Positions 54,657 through 64,000 of a stretch of DNA of 64,000 nt are shown here, piece after piece. The notes under the pieces were generated by a model. It was not told where the DNA came from, made no database searches, and was given only the letters and a program-made list of their open reading frames with translations. The translations under genes and the position numbers were made by a program. This DNA is from Pseudochelatococcus lubricantis (GTDB taxonomy: Bacteria; Pseudomonadota; Alphaproteobacteria; Rhizobiales; Beijerinckiaceae). Position 1 is the first letter of the stretch, and each line of letters starts with the position of its first letter. Location: positions 1-64,000 of the forward strand of contig NZ_JAASQI010000003.1 in the NCBI RefSeq assembly GCF_011762225.1. The letters run 5' to 3'.

Positions 54657-55203
54657 AGCCGACGATGCGGGCGTCCAGCACATTCGTGCCCGCGAGTGCG
54701 GCGACGAGCGCGGGGGCGGCTGTTGCCAACACGACGAGGTCGAGCCGTTCAAGTCCCGCTCCCTCTTCGAGCAGCAGGACGTAACGCGCCCGTTCGCTCG
54801 CGCACTTCCTCGCGGGATCGAATGGGCCGCGCGTCACCTCCGCCCTGAGCGGGCGCCGCACCATGACGTTGAAATCGAGGAGCCCGCCGCCCTCCAGCAG
54901 CGCAGCGGCAGGAACGTCGCCCGGAAAGGCGAGGGGATTGCTGGCCGCGTCCAGGCGGTGCTCGTTTTCACCGACGGTCAGAACCATAGCGCCGTCACCG
55001 TCCACAACCGACAGGACGCGGTCTACGCCAGGAAAGGCGGAGAAAGGGCCGGAGGCCGCCACAATGGCCGTGCTGATACGCCAGGAGAAGCTCTCGAAAT
55101 CCGCGCCGGGCGGTGCGACGACGATCTCGGCTGTTTCGCCGCCGCCATTTTTCCAGGGGCGGAACCGCCTGTCCGCGGCCCGAAGAACTCCCGAAGCTGT
55201 CAT
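54655..55203 (-). CDS. hutD: HutD family protein
   Basis: A 182-residue cupin-fold HutD. The start region RRFRPWKNGGGETAEIVVAP, the FSWRISTAIVAASGPFSAFP block and the VVDGDGAMVLTV segment are diagnostic. HutD is a small protein of histidine utilisation thought to moderate hut expression or formylglutamate levels; its exact biochemistry is unsettled. The ATG at 55203 follows gagg. It lies 110 bases after hutC on the same strand. Confidence 0.9.
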   Translation of the reverse strand: MTASGVLRAADRRFRPWKNGGGETAEIVVAPPGADFESFSWRISTAIVAASGPFSAFPGVDRVLSVVDGDGAMVLTVGENEHRLDAASNPLAFPGDVPAAALLEGGGLLDFNVMVRRPLRAEVTRGPFDPARKCASERARYVLLLEEGAGLERLDLVVLATAAPALVAALAGTNVLDARIVG

Positions 55204-55313
55204 CCCGTTCAATCCTCCGATAAATATCCCGTGCAATTGTGCCGCCGCAACGCATTGTCCTATCCTTGGGGGGCGGTCGCGGCGGTTCCCCGGACAGCGA
55301 GCCTGTCCCCGGA

Positions 55314-56045
55314 TCAACTGCTCCGGTCATGGCCGCTTTCCGTGCTGACGCGATGGCCGGGGCGGAACGCCACCCGCACGGTAGTGATGGGGCCGAGATC
55401 GTTCCAGGTGGTGCGGTGCAGGATCAGCAGTGCCTGCCCCTGCCGGGTCTGCAGCAATCTCGCATCACGGCGGTCGGCGTTCTCGGCCGAGAATGTCAGC
55501 TCGGCCCGCAGATAGGGTGCGTTGCGCACCAGCCATTCGTTGGCGTTCAGATGGCGGAAATCGGCCTGCTCCAGTCCGGGTGCCGCCTGCGGATTGATCC
55601 AGCGGTCCTCCAGCTGGAAGGGGAGTCCGTCGCCATAGTGCACGGCCCGCAGGTGAACCAGGATCCGGCCTTCAGGCAGGTCGAGCCGGTTTGCGATCTC
55701 CGCCGGGATGGGGCTGCGCCGCTGCGCCACCACGCGATGGCTGTAGGCCATGCCCGCCTGCTCGACCTGCTCGCGCACGACGGGAATCGAGAACGTGGCC
55801 TTGCGGACCGGATTGACGGTGACCCGCGTGCCTGCACGGCGCCGGCGGTCCAGCAAGCCCTCGTCCGCCAGCAGTTGAAGCGCCTTGTTGACCGTTGCCC
55901 GCGCGGCGTCGAACTCCGTGGCCAGATCGGCCTCGTCCGGGATTCTGTCGCCCTGGCTCCATTCGCGCTCGACGATGCGGCGCCGTACCTCGTTGGCGAT
56001 GCTTTGCGCCTTGGGTACGGTCGCGCCTGCTTGCTTGTCCGTCAC
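55314..56045 (-). CDS. hutC: Histidine-utilisation repressor HutC
   Basis: A 243-residue GntR/HutC-family repressor with an N-terminal winged helix (DRIPDEADLATEFDAARATV, then NKALQLLADEGLLDRRR) and a UTRA effector domain (ILVHLRAVHYGDGLPFQLED, LLILHRTTWNDLGPITTVRV). HutC is released from DNA by urocanate. Its gene overlaps hutF by four bases. Likely operators lie in the hutF-hutI divergent region. Confidence 0.93.
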   Translation of the reverse strand: MTDKQAGATVPKAQSIANEVRRRIVEREWSQGDRIPDEADLATEFDAARATVNKALQLLADEGLLDRRRRAGTRVTVNPVRKATFSIPVVREQVEQAGMAYSHRVVAQRRSPIPAEIANRLDLPEGRILVHLRAVHYGDGLPFQLEDRWINPQAAPGLEQADFRHLNANEWLVRNAPYLRAELTFSAENADRRDARLLQTRQGQALLILHRTTWNDLGPITTVRVAFRPGHRVSTESGHDRSS

Positions 56046-57406
56046 ATCTGCTCCCTCACTTTGCCGATGCAGGCCAGATAGCCGGCCACGATCCGGTCGC
56101 GCTCCACGTGGCGCCCGTCGCGAACGACGTGACGTCCCGCCGCCCAGACATCGCGTACCAGCCTGTCGTCGCCGGCGAAGATCAGGCTGTCCAGCATCTC
56201 GTCGCCCCTGCGGCCGAACATTACCGCATTGTTCAGCGATACGGCACAGAGGTCCGCCCAGAGCCCCTCGCGGATGGCGCCGGTGTCGCGGCCGGCGGCC
56301 GAAGCGCCGCCGTCCAGTCCCACTTCGTAGATCACCCGCCCGGTCGAGCGTTCCGGCTCCGCCAGAACGGCACGGGCCGTGTCGCGCAGACGCTGGCTGT
56401 ACTCAAGCGTGCGCAGCTCCTCGACAAGCGAGATGCGGATATTGCTGTCCGAGCCGAAGCCCAGATGTCCGCCCGCGTCCTTCCAGACCGTGCCGTTGAA
56501 GATGCCGTCGCCGAGGCTCGATTCGGTGATCGGGCAAAGGCCCGCCACCGCGCCGGTCGCGGCGAGGCGACGGGTCTCGTCCCCGGTCATGTGGGTGAGA
56601 TGAATCAGCGTCCAGCGCCGGTCGGGGGCGTGGTTGTCCAGAAGCCACTCGACAGGGCGGCGGCCGTAGGCGGCGCTGATTTCCTCGATCTCTGGGATCT
56701 GCTCGGCCAGGTGCATATGCAGCGGGCGGGCGGGGCGAAGGCTTTCGCACAGCTTCAGCGCTTCGGGCGATACCGCGCGCAGCGAATGGGGCGCGACGCC
56801 GACGCCCGCGTCGGCGGGCAGGGCGCGCAGCGCGGCCTCGGCGCCGTCGAGCAGGCGCTGGAATTCCTCGGGCGTTGTGCCGAAGCGGTTCTGGCCAGGG
56901 CCGAGCGGGCGACGGTCCACACCGCCAAACTGGTAATGCACCGGAAGCAGCGTCAGTCCGATGCCGGTCCTCGCCGCCGCCGCCGCGATGCGTTCGGACA
57001 TCTCGGCGAGATTGTCGTAATGCCCGCCGCCGGGGCGATGATGCAGATAGTGGAACTCGACATTGGTGGCGTAACCGGCCTCCAGCATCTCCATCTGCAC
57101 GAGCGCCGCGATGGCCTCGACGTCGTCGGGCGTCAGGTGGTCGAGGAAGCGGTACATGATCCGCCGCCATGTCCAGAACGTGTCACGCGGTTCCGGTCCG
57201 CGCGCCTCCGACAGGCCGGCCATGGCGCGCTGGAAGGCGTGGGAGTGAAGATTCGCCATGGCGGGGAGCAACAGGTCCACCTGCTGGCCATTTGGCGCGG
57301 TCCCGGCCTCGACCTTGCCGATCCGGCCGCCCGAATCCAGTGCGATGCTTACGTTTTCCGCCCATCCGTCCGGCAGCAGCGCGTGTTTCGCCCAGAGTGC
57401 CTTCAT
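56042..57406 (-). CDS. hutF: Formimidoylglutamate deiminase HutF
   Basis: A 454-residue amidohydrolase-superfamily enzyme that converts N-formimidoyl-glutamate to N-formyl-glutamate and ammonia. Metal-site motifs are PAMANLHSHAFQRAM, PLHMHLAEQIPEIEE, LIHLTHMTGDE and GFGSDSNIRISLVEEL. Three consecutive ATG codons follow aagggg; the third is used because it gives the best spacing. HutF with HutG marks the five-step histidine pathway. Confidence 0.93.
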   Translation of the reverse strand: MKALWAKHALLPDGWAENVSIALDSGGRIGKVEAGTAPNGQQVDLLLPAMANLHSHAFQRAMAGLSEARGPEPRDTFWTWRRIMYRFLDHLTPDDVEAIAALVQMEMLEAGYATNVEFHYLHHRPGGGHYDNLAEMSERIAAAAARTGIGLTLLPVHYQFGGVDRRPLGPGQNRFGTTPEEFQRLLDGAEAALRALPADAGVGVAPHSLRAVSPEALKLCESLRPARPLHMHLAEQIPEIEEISAAYGRRPVEWLLDNHAPDRRWTLIHLTHMTGDETRRLAATGAVAGLCPITESSLGDGIFNGTVWKDAGGHLGFGSDSNIRISLVEELRTLEYSQRLRDTARAVLAEPERSTGRVIYEVGLDGGASAAGRDTGAIREGLWADLCAVSLNNAVMFGRRGDEMLDSLIFAGDDRLVRDVWAAGRHVVRDGRHVERDRIVAGYLACIGKVREQM

Positions 57407-57470
57407 CATCATCCCCTTGCCGCAAATTGTGCCATGCGTTGCTTCAATTTTATCCATAACAGGAAAATAA

Positions 57471-57503
57471 GTTTAGACATAGAGTGTCGATTATGTTTAG
57501 ACT
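57471..57503. promoter_or_regulatory. Candidate HutC operators in the hutF-hutI divergent promoter
   Basis: gtttagaca (57471-57479) and gtttagact (57495-57503) are direct repeats 24 bases apart. The first overlaps the small inverted repeat gaca-tagag-tgtc. They lie midway between the hutF and hutI starts, where a repressor would control both operons. The TAGACA core resembles HutC sites known from other proteobacteria. Confidence 0.55.
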
Positions 57504-57573
57504 TATCTCACAGTCAAGAGCGGCGTCAGTGCCGCCGCGAGAATACTTTTCGACAAGCCGGGAGGCGCACGGG

Positions 57574-58800
57574 ATGCAGATTCTCAGCAATGCCACGGTT
57601 GCTGCCATGGGCGACTCGTCCCCGGCAGCGGCGGGCGGCGCATCGCAGGGCTACGGCCTTGTCGAGCGCGCCGCGGTCGCGATCGAGGACGGGCGGATCG
57701 CCTGGGTCGGCGCCGAGGCGGATATTCCGGCCGACTATGCGGGTGCCGCTCGCCAGGATCTCGGCGGACGGCTGGTGACGCCCGGCCTGATAGATTGCCA
57801 CACCCATGTCGTCTTTGGTGGAGACCGCGCCCGCGAGTTCGAGATGCGGCTGGAGGGCGCGAGCTATGAGGAGATCGCGCGCGCCGGCGGCGGCATCCTG
57901 TCCAGCGTGCGCGAAACGCGCGCGGCGGATGAGGAGGCGCTGCTGGCCTCGGCCCTGCGGCGCGTGGATACGCTGCTTTCAGAGGGTGTGACGACGCTGG
58001 AGATCAAATCCGGCTACGGGCTCGACATCGACAGCGAGCTGAAGATGCTGCGCGTCGCCCGCCGGATCGGCGAGGCCCGCAGGGTGACGGTGAAGACGAC
58101 ATGGCTCGCCGCCCACGCCGTGCCGCCCGAATACAGGGACGACCGTCAGGGCTATATCCGCGACGTCGTGATCGCCGGCATGGAACGTGGCCATGCGGAA
58201 GGGCTGATCGACGCGGTGGACGGCTTCTGCGAGGGGATTGCCTTTTCACGCGAGGAGATGGCGGCGATCTTCGATCGCGCCGCCGGTCTCGGCCTGCCGG
58301 TCAAGCTCCACGCGGAGCAGCTTTCCGATCTTGGCGGCGCCGCCATGGCAGCGCGGCACGGCGCGCTCTCAGCGGATCACCTTGAACATCTGGGCCAGGA
58401 TGGCGTCGATGCCATGGCTGAATCCGGCACCGTCGCCGTGCTGTTGCCCGGCGCCTTCTACACGCTGCGCGAGACGCACTATCCGCCCGTGCAGGCGTTG
58501 CGCGATGCCGGCGTGGCGATTGCGCTGGCGACGGATTGCAACCCCGGGACATCGCCGTTGACGTCGATCCTGCTCACCATGAACATGGGGGCGACGCTGT
58601 TTCGCATGACGCCCGCCGAATGCCTCGCCGCCGTCACCCGCAATGCGGCGCGGGCGCTGCGTCTTCCGGATCGCGGCCGTATCGCGCCCGGTCTGCGCGC
58701 CGATCTGGCCATCTGGGATGTCCGGCATCCCGCCGAACTGACCTATCGCATCGGTTTCAATCCCCTTCATGCCCGCGTTGTCGGAGGCGAACTTGTCTGA
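57574..58800 (+). CDS. hutI: Imidazolonepropionase HutI
   Basis: A 408-residue enzyme that hydrolyses imidazolonepropionate to N-formimidoyl-glutamate. Amidohydrolase motifs are present: [65 protein letters not shown] and [13 protein letters not shown]. The ATG at 57574 is chosen because it follows gggaggc and matches family starts; an upstream in-frame ATG lies inside the operator region. Its stop overlaps the hutH start. Confidence 0.95.
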   Translation: MQILSNATVAAMGDSSPAAAGGASQGYGLVERAAVAIEDGRIAWVGAEADIPADYAGAARQDLGGRLVTPGLIDCHTHVVFGGDRAREFEMRLEGASYEEIARAGGGILSSVRETRAADEEALLASALRRVDTLLSEGVTTLEIKSGYGLDIDSELKMLRVARRIGEARRVTVKTTWLAAHAVPPEYRDDRQGYIRDVVIAGMERGHAEGLIDAVDGFCEGIAFSREEMAAIFDRAAGLGLPVKLHAEQLSDLGGAAMAARHGALSADHLEHLGQDGVDAMAESGTVAVLLPGAFYTLRETHYPPVQALRDAGVAIALATDCNPGTSPLTSILLTMNMGATLFRMTPAECLAAVTRNAARALRLPDRGRIAPGLRADLAIWDVRHPAELTYRIGFNPLHARVVGGELV

Positions 58801-60346
58801 ACTGATCCTCACCCCCGGCGAAACCACGCTTGCCGAGTTGGAGCAGGTCTGGCGTCATGGCTTTGCCAGCCGCCTGGCCGTTCGTCTGGCCGACAGCTCC
58901 CGGCCCGGCATTGCCGCCTCGGCCGCCCGGATCGCGGCCGCCGCCAGCGGCGATGCGCCGGTCTATGGCGTGAACACGGGTTTCGGCAAGCTTGCCTCGA
59001 TCAAGATCAGGGCCGAGGACACTGCGACGCTCCAGCGCAACCTGATCCTGTCGCATTGCTGCGGCGTGGGCGAGCCGGTCGAGCCGGAGACCGTGCGTCT
59101 CGTCATGGTGCTGAAACTGCTGTCGCTGGGGCGCGGCGCATCGGGCGTCCGCCCGGAGGTCATCACGCTGATCGAGGCGATGCTGGCCGAGGGCGTCCTG
59201 CCGGTGATCCCGTCACAGGGTTCGGTCGGCGCCTCTGGCGATCTCGCGCCGCTCGCGCACATGGCCGCGGCCATGCTGGGCGAAGGCCGGGCGACTTATC
59301 AGGGCCGTGAGATGCCGGGTGCGGAAGCGCTGGCCGCTGCCGGGCTGCAACCTGTCGTGCTGGCGGCGAAGGAGGGGCTCGCGCTGATCAACGGCACGCA
59401 GGTGTCCACCGCCTTCGCGCTGGCGGGGCTGTTCGACGCCTTCGCCTCGGCGCGCGCTGCGCTGGTCACCTCGTCGCTGTCGACCGATGCGATCATGGGC
59501 TCAACGGCGCCGTTCCTTGAGGAAATCCACACCCTGCGCGGCCATCGCGGCCAGATCCTCGCGGCGGGCGTGATCCGCAACCTGATGGAAGGCTCGGAAA
59601 TTCGCGAGAGCCATCGCGAGGGCGATACCCGCGTGCAGGATCCTTACTGCATCCGCTGCCAGCCGCAGGTGACCGGGGCTTGCATCGACCTGCTGGCGCA
59701 GGCCGCGCGAACGCTGGAGACGGAGGCGAATGCCGCCACCGACAACCCGCTGGTGCTGACGGATGCCGGCCTGATCGTCTCCGGCGGCAACTTCCATGCC
59801 GAGCCGGTCGCTTTCGCCGCCGACCAGATCGCGCTGGCCATCGCCGAGATAGGCGCCATCGCGCAGCGGCGCGTCGCGCTGATGGTGGACCCGGCGCTGA
59901 ACCACGACCTGCCGCCGTTCCTGACGCCCGATCCCGGCCTTAACAGCGGCCTGATGATCGCGGAAGTGACCAGCGCGGCGCTGATGAGCGAGAACAAGCA
60001 TCTCGCCACCCCGTGCTCGACCGACTCGACACCGACCTCCGCAAACCAGGAAGATCATGTCAGCATGGCCGCCCACGGCGCCCGGCGTCTGAGGCGGATG
60101 AACGCCAACCTCGCGCAGATCCTCGGCATCGAGGCGCTCTGCGCCGCTGCTGGCGTGGAGTTCCGCGCGCCGCTGAAAACCTCGGCCACGTTGCAGGCCG
60201 TCATCGCCAAACTGCGTGAAACCGTGCCGGCCCTCGCGCAGGACCGCTATCTCGCCGCCGATCTCGCGGAGACCGCGCGGCTGGTGCGGGAGGGCGTGCT
60301 GACCGGTGCCGTTCCCGCCAGATTGCTTGAAGAGGTGCGCGCATGA
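58793..60346 (+). CDS. hutH: Histidine ammonia-lyase HutH
   Basis: A 517-residue lyase that converts histidine to urocanate and ammonia. The MIO prosthetic-group motif Ala-Ser-Gly is in [20 protein letters not shown] (residues 147-149). Further motifs are [14 protein letters not shown] and [24 protein letters not shown] at 58793 is preferred as start because ggaggcgaac lies directly before it and the length fits; an ATG at 58769 is the alternative. It overlaps hutI by 8 bases and hutG by 4. Confidence 0.94.
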   Translation: MSELILTPGETTLAELEQVWRHGFASRLAVRLADSSRPGIAASAARIAAAASGDAPVYGVNTGFGKLASIKIRAEDTATLQRNLILSHCCGVGEPVEPETVRLVMVLKLLSLGRGASGVRPEVITLIEAMLAEGVLPVIPSQGSVGASGDLAPLAHMAAAMLGEGRATYQGREMPGAEALAAAGLQPVVLAAKEGLALINGTQVSTAFALAGLFDAFASARAALVTSSLSTDAIMGSTAPFLEEIHTLRGHRGQILAAGVIRNLMEGSEIRESHREGDTRVQDPYCIRCQPQVTGACIDLLAQAARTLETEANAATDNPLVLTDAGLIVSGGNFHAEPVAFAADQIALAIAEIGAIAQRRVALMVDPALNHDLPPFLTPDPGLNSGLMIAEVTSAALMSENKHLATPCSTDSTPTSANQEDHVSMAAHGARRLRRMNANLAQILGIEALCAAAGVEFRAPLKTSATLQAVIAKLRETVPALAQDRYLAADLAETARLVREGVLTGAVPARLLEEVRA

Positions 60347-61134
60347 TTCCCGTCGACGTCGTCGCAGGCGACAGCCCCGTCATTCTCGGCCTGCCGCATA
60401 CCGGGACCGACCTGCCCGAAGACATCCGCGCGAAGCTCAACCCGCGCGGTCAGCTCCTTGCCGACACCGACTGGCATATCGACCGGCTCTATGACGGGCT
60501 GTTGCCGGGCGCGACCACGGTGCGGGCGACGTTCCACCGCTATGTGATCGACGCGAACCGCGCTCCGGACGACGCGAGCCTCTATCCCGGCCAGAATACC
60601 ACCGGCCTTGTTCCCGTGACCGATTTCGACGGCGAGCCGATCTGGACCGATCTGCCGACCGCTGAGGACATCGCCGACCGGCGGCAGCGCTTCCACGCGC
60701 CCTATCACGCCGCGCTGGCGGCCGAGATCGGGCGGGTGCGCGCGAAACACGGCGTGGCAATCCTCTACGACTGCCACTCGATCCGCAGCCATATTCCGTT
60801 CCTGTTCGACGGCATCTTGCCGGACTTCAACATCGGTACCAATGTCGGCGCGAGCTGCGATCCGCGGATCGAGGCCGCCGTGCGTGAGGAGGCCGCGGCG
60901 ACGGACCGCACGTGGGTCGTCAACGGCCGCTTCAAGGGCGGCTGGACGACGCGCCAGTATGGCCGGCCGGGCGAGGGTGTCCACGCGATCCAGATGGAAC
61001 TCGCGCAATCGACGCATCTCGCGACCGAGGTCCCGCCCTTCGCCTATGACGAGGCGAAAGCCGACCTGCTGCGCGTGACGTTGCGGGCGATCCTCGCGCG
61101 GCTTGCGGCGCTTGCACCGGAGCTTCGGGCATGA
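60343..61134 (+). CDS. hutG: N-formylglutamate amidohydrolase HutG
   Basis: A 263-residue N-formylglutamate deformylase, the final step from histidine to glutamate plus formate. Motifs include [54 protein letters not shown] and [20 protein letters not shown]. Four-base ATGA overlaps join it to hutH upstream and to the CoA-transferase downstream. Confidence 0.94.
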   Translation: MIPVDVVAGDSPVILGLPHTGTDLPEDIRAKLNPRGQLLADTDWHIDRLYDGLLPGATTVRATFHRYVIDANRAPDDASLYPGQNTTGLVPVTDFDGEPIWTDLPTAEDIADRRQRFHAPYHAALAAEIGRVRAKHGVAILYDCHSIRSHIPFLFDGILPDFNIGTNVGASCDPRIEAAVREEAAATDRTWVVNGRFKGGWTTRQYGRPGEGVHAIQMELAQSTHLATEVPPFAYDEAKADLLRVTLRAILARLAALAPELRA

Positions 61135-62297
61135 GCGGGCCGCAATCGAAAAAACCCCTTGCGGGGATCAGGGTGCTCGATCTTTCCCGTGTGCTGGCGG
61201 GCCCCTATTGCACCGCGTTGCTGGCCGATCTCGGAGCCGAGGTCATCAAGCTGGAGCCGCCCGCCGGCGACGACTATCGCCACGTCGGGCCGTTCAGGGA
61301 TGGCGAAAGCGCGCTGTTCATGCTGAACAATCGCGGCAAGAAAAGCCTCGCGCTGGACCTGAAGCAGCCCGGCGATCTGGCGCTTGCGCAGGCCATCGCC
61401 GCGCGTGTCGACGTGGTCGTCGAGAACTTCCGTCCGGGCGTCGCGGCCCGGCTCGGACTCGGGGCGGAGGCGCTGCGCGCGGCCAATCCGCGGCTGATCT
61501 ACTGTTCGATTTCGGGCTTCGGTCAGCACGGGCCGTTCAGGGACCTGCCCGCCTATGACCTCGTCGTGCAGGCCATGTCGGGGCTCATGGCGGCAACCGG
61601 CGAGGAGGGCGGTGCACCGCTCAAGACGGGCGAGAGCATCGCCGATCTGATCGCCGGGCTGTTCGGAAGCTGGTCGATCATGGCCGCGCTCGTGCAGCGC
61701 AACGCGACGGGCACGGGTGCCACGCTCGATGTCGCCATGTACGACGCGCTGTTTTCCATGCTGACCACGAGCCACGCCCAGCATCTTTTCGCGGGCGAAC
61801 TGCCGCAACGGGTCGGGAACCGCCATCCCCTGTCCACGCCGTTCGGCTGCTTCGCGACCGCGGACGGGCAGGTGGTGATCGCGGTGCTGAACGCGAAGCA
61901 GTTCACGACGCTGGCCGGCCTGATCGGCGCGCCCGAGGCGGCCGACGATCCGCGCTTTGCCAGCGATTCGAGCCGCACCGCCCACGAACCGGCGCTGAAG
62001 GCGCTGATCGAAAACTGGTCGCGCGGCTTGACGACCGAAGAGGCCGTCGCCGCGCTGTCGGCCGCCGGTCTGCCGACCGCGCCGATCTGGGACATCGCCC
62101 GGGCAGCCGCGAGCGGCCATGCGGAGGCGCGGGAACTGGTGAGCCGCCTGCCACACCCCGTGCTGGGGCAGGTCCCCGCAGTCGGCCAGCCCGTGCGCTT
62201 TGACGGCGAGAAGCCCGTGGCGGCGAACGCCGCGCCCCGCCTGGGCGGCGATATTGAAGCCGTCCTGCAGGAATTGGGACTGGAGAGAACCGCATGA
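61131..62297 (+). CDS. Class III (CaiB/BaiF-type) CoA-transferase embedded in the hut operon
   Basis: A 388-residue family III CoA-transferase. The N-terminal LDLSRVLAGPYCTALLADLG and EVIKLEPPAGDDYRH are diagnostic. The catalytic aspartate is likely Asp172 in GESIADLIAGLFGS. The family swaps CoA between a carboxylate and a CoA-thioester, as CaiB does for crotonobetaine and gamma-butyrobetaine. It overlaps hutG and the acyl-CoA dehydrogenase by ATGA at both ends, so it is translated with the histidine enzymes. It may act on the urocanate/imidazolepropionate pair; this is inferred from position and the CaiB/CaiA analogy. Confidence 0.9.
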   Translation: MSGPQSKKPLAGIRVLDLSRVLAGPYCTALLADLGAEVIKLEPPAGDDYRHVGPFRDGESALFMLNNRGKKSLALDLKQPGDLALAQAIAARVDVVVENFRPGVAARLGLGAEALRAANPRLIYCSISGFGQHGPFRDLPAYDLVVQAMSGLMAATGEEGGAPLKTGESIADLIAGLFGSWSIMAALVQRNATGTGATLDVAMYDALFSMLTTSHAQHLFAGELPQRVGNRHPLSTPFGCFATADGQVVIAVLNAKQFTTLAGLIGAPEAADDPRFASDSSRTAHEPALKALIENWSRGLTTEEAVAALSAAGLPTAPIWDIARAAASGHAEARELVSRLPHPVLGQVPAVGQPVRFDGEKPVAANAAPRLGGDIEAVLQELGLERTA

Positions 62298-63448
62298 ACG
62301 ACGATTGGACCATGCTGTCCGACGAGGAACGGCTGTTCTGCGAGGTGCTGGGCCGCCTTTGCGCCGAACGGATAGCGCCGCGCGCCGGGGAAACCGACGA
62401 AACCGCCGCCTTCGTCCACGAGCAGCTCGGATTGCTCGGCGAGGCGGGGATGATGGGCGCCAACCTGCCGGAGGAATACGGCGGCAGCGGCATTTCCGCC
62501 CCCGCGCTGTTGCGGGCGGTGGCGATCGTCGCCGGAGCCTGCGGGTCGACGGCATCGGCGCTGACGGCTCATTATCTGGCGACCGACTCGATCCTGCTCG
62601 GCGGCACCGAGGCGCAGAAGCGGGAATGGCTGCCGCGCGCGGCAAGCGGCGAGGCGCTCGGCGCTTTTGCGCTGACCGAGCCGACCGCGGGCTCCGATCC
62701 CGCCGACATGAAGACGCGCGCCCGCCGGACGGAAACGGGCTGGCATGTCACGGGCGCGAAATGCTTCATATCGAATGGCGGCGTGGCGGATTTCATCGTG
62801 CTCTACGCCGTCACCGATCCGGAAAAGGCGCACCGCGGCATCTCCGCCTTCATCCTGCCCGCGGGCACGCCGGGGCTTGAGGCCGGTCCGGCGGAAAGGA
62901 CCATGGGGCTGAAGGGCGGCCATGTCTTTACGCTGAACGTCGACTGCCACCTTCCTGCGGACGCGCTGCTTGGCGAGGAGGGCAGGGGCTTCCGCACCGC
63001 TATGCAGGTGCTGGACAACGGCAGGATCGAGGTCGCGGCCCAGTGCCTGGGCATGGCCGAGGCGGCGATGACGGCCGCCATCGCCTACGCCAGGGAGCGC
63101 GTGATCGGCGGTCAGCCGCTCAGCGACCGGCAGGGCATCCGCTGGATGATCGCCGACATGGGCGTGGCCTACCGCTCCGCGCTGTTGCTGGCGCAGGATG
63201 CGGCCCGCCAGCGCCAGCAGGCCCATGAGCGGGGAGGGCGTTTCTCGCTTGCCTCGTCCATGGCGAAGCTCGCGGCCTCCGAGGCGGCGGGCAGGATCGC
63301 CGACACCGCGCTGCAACTGCACGGCGGCTACGGCTTTACCCGCGACTTTCCCATCGAGAGGATCAACCGCGATCTGCGCATCATGCGGATCTACGAGGGA
63401 TCCAGCGAAATCCAGCGCAACATCATCTCCGGCAACATGCTGGCCTGA
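62294..63448 (+). CDS. Acyl-CoA dehydrogenase embedded in the hut operon
   Basis: A 384-residue flavoprotein of the acyl-CoA dehydrogenase family. FAD-binding blocks are GAFALTEPTAGSDPADMKTR and TGAKCFISNGGVADFIVLYA. The catalytic base is probably Glu368 in RIYEGSSEIQRNI. The LQLHGGYGFTRDFPIERINR stretch is typical. It would introduce an alpha-beta double bond in an acyl-CoA and pass electrons to ETF. In this place a natural substrate would be imidazolepropionyl-CoA, giving urocanoyl-CoA. It overlaps the CoA-transferase by ATGA, and hutU follows 15 bases later. Confidence 0.9.
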   Translation: MNDDWTMLSDEERLFCEVLGRLCAERIAPRAGETDETAAFVHEQLGLLGEAGMMGANLPEEYGGSGISAPALLRAVAIVAGACGSTASALTAHYLATDSILLGGTEAQKREWLPRAASGEALGAFALTEPTAGSDPADMKTRARRTETGWHVTGAKCFISNGGVADFIVLYAVTDPEKAHRGISAFILPAGTPGLEAGPAERTMGLKGGHVFTLNVDCHLPADALLGEEGRGFRTAMQVLDNGRIEVAAQCLGMAEAAMTAAIAYARERVIGGQPLSDRQGIRWMIADMGVAYRSALLLAQDAARQRQQAHERGGRFSLASSMAKLAASEAAGRIADTALQLHGGYGFTRDFPIERINRDLRIMRIYEGSSEIQRNIISGNMLA

Positions 63449-63463
63449 CCATCGGAGCGAGAT

Positions 63464-64000
63464 ATGGACGACCCACGCCACAACACCCGCGACATCTTTC
63501 CGCCGACCGGTCCCGAGATCACCGCGAAAAGCTGGCTGACCGAAGCACCGATGCGGATGCTGATGAACAACCTGCATCCCGACGTGGCTGAAAAGCCGCA
63601 TGAGCTGGTCGTCTACGGCGGCATCGGCCGCGCCGCGCGGACGTGGAAGGACTTCGACCTGATCGTCGAGAGCCTGAAGAAGCTGGAAGCGGACGAGACG
63701 CTGCTGGTGCAGTCCGGCAAGCCTGTGGGCGTGTTCCGCACCCACAAGGACGCGCCGCGCGTGCTGATCGCGAACTCGAACCTCGTGCCGCACTGGGCGA
63801 CCTGGGATCACTTCAACGAACTCGACCGGAAGGGGCTGGCGATGTACGGCCAGATGACCGCGGGTTCGTGGATCTACATTGGCTCGCAGGGCATCGTGCA
63901 GGGCACATACGAGACCTTCGTCGAGGCTGGCCGCCAGCACTATGACGGCAGTCTGAAGGGTAAATGGATCCTCACCGGCGGGCTCGGCGGCATGGGAGGC
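63464..64000 (+). CDS. hutU: Urocanate hydratase HutU (5' part, runs off the window)
   Basis: The first 179 residues of urocanase, which converts urocanate to imidazolonepropionate using tightly bound NAD. The N-terminal pattern [33 protein letters not shown] and [20 protein letters not shown] is diagnostic. The visible part ends within the glycine-rich GGLGGMGG segment. The start follows cggagcgag. The full protein (about 555 residues) continues beyond position 64000. Confidence 0.95.
   Translation, partial: MDDPRHNTRDIFPPTGPEITAKSWLTEAPMRMLMNNLHPDVAEKPHELVVYGGIGRAARTWKDFDLIVESLKKLEADETLLVQSGKPVGVFRTHKDAPRVLIANSNLVPHWATWDHFNELDRKGLAMYGQMTAGSWIYIGSQGIVQGTYETFVEAGRQHYDGSLKGKWILTGGLGGMGG

Overview
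The window is a high-GC stretch with the gene density, overlapping ATGA junctions and gene families of an alphaproteobacterium, most likely of the Hyphomicrobiales (Rhizobiales). Pointers are the hutF/hutG five-step histidine pathway, many CUT1-type ABC transporters, Tat-dependent binding proteins, and short intergenic palindromes of rhizobial type. Genus cannot be fixed from the sequence. No rRNA, tRNA, CRISPR array or complete insertion sequence was seen.

Region 1 (1-4164) is an accessory segment. It carries two broken reading frames, a complete three-gene TerY-P phospho-signalling triad (vWA protein, PP2C phosphatase, kinase), a further gene remnant, and an AT-rich tract full of CCCTG repeats and palindromes that looks like an island edge. 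Region 2 (4165-7118) holds a CstA-type pyruvate/peptide carrier with its small YbdD partner and the decayed tail of a YcaQ-like gene.

Region 3 (7119-30086) looks like one large organophosphorus-scavenging block. A 2167-residue type I-secreted RTX protein with an N-terminal glycerophosphodiester phosphodiesterase domain and a DeoR regulator face a Ugp-like CUT1 transporter (ATPase, binding protein, two permeases). A PhnF-type repressor faces a second CUT1 set without its own ATPase, a PfkB-family kinase and phnGHIJKLM. PhnF-like sites (CATCCGAATGAT and its inverse) lie in front of the repressor, the second transporter and phnG. PhnJ keeps the conserved glycine and metal histidine but has lost all four cysteines of the radical-SAM C-P lyase, so this is probably not an ordinary C-P lyase.

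Region 4 (30154-42538) contains an M20 amidohydrolase, MHS-family transporter and glutaminase unit divergent from a LysR regulator, then an AraC-regulated ferric-hydroxamate uptake operon (AraC, TonB receptor, FhuC, FhuD, FhuB). Region 5 (42539-54464) is a set of amine or amino-acid catabolic genes: an orphan oligopeptide-binding protein, a DMT-like membrane protein, GabD, an Ldh-family dehydrogenase, and an operon of FAD amine oxidase, bicupin, polar amino-acid ABC transporter and MmgE/PrpD protein.

Region 6 (54473-64000) is the histidine utilisation locus: hutD-hutC-hutF on the minus strand facing hutI-hutH-hutG and hutU on the plus strand, with HutC-like sites between. Inserted between hutG and hutU, joined by 4-base overlaps, are a class III CoA-transferase and an acyl-CoA dehydrogenase. 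They resemble a CaiB/CaiA pair and suggest a route from imidazolepropionate to urocanate.
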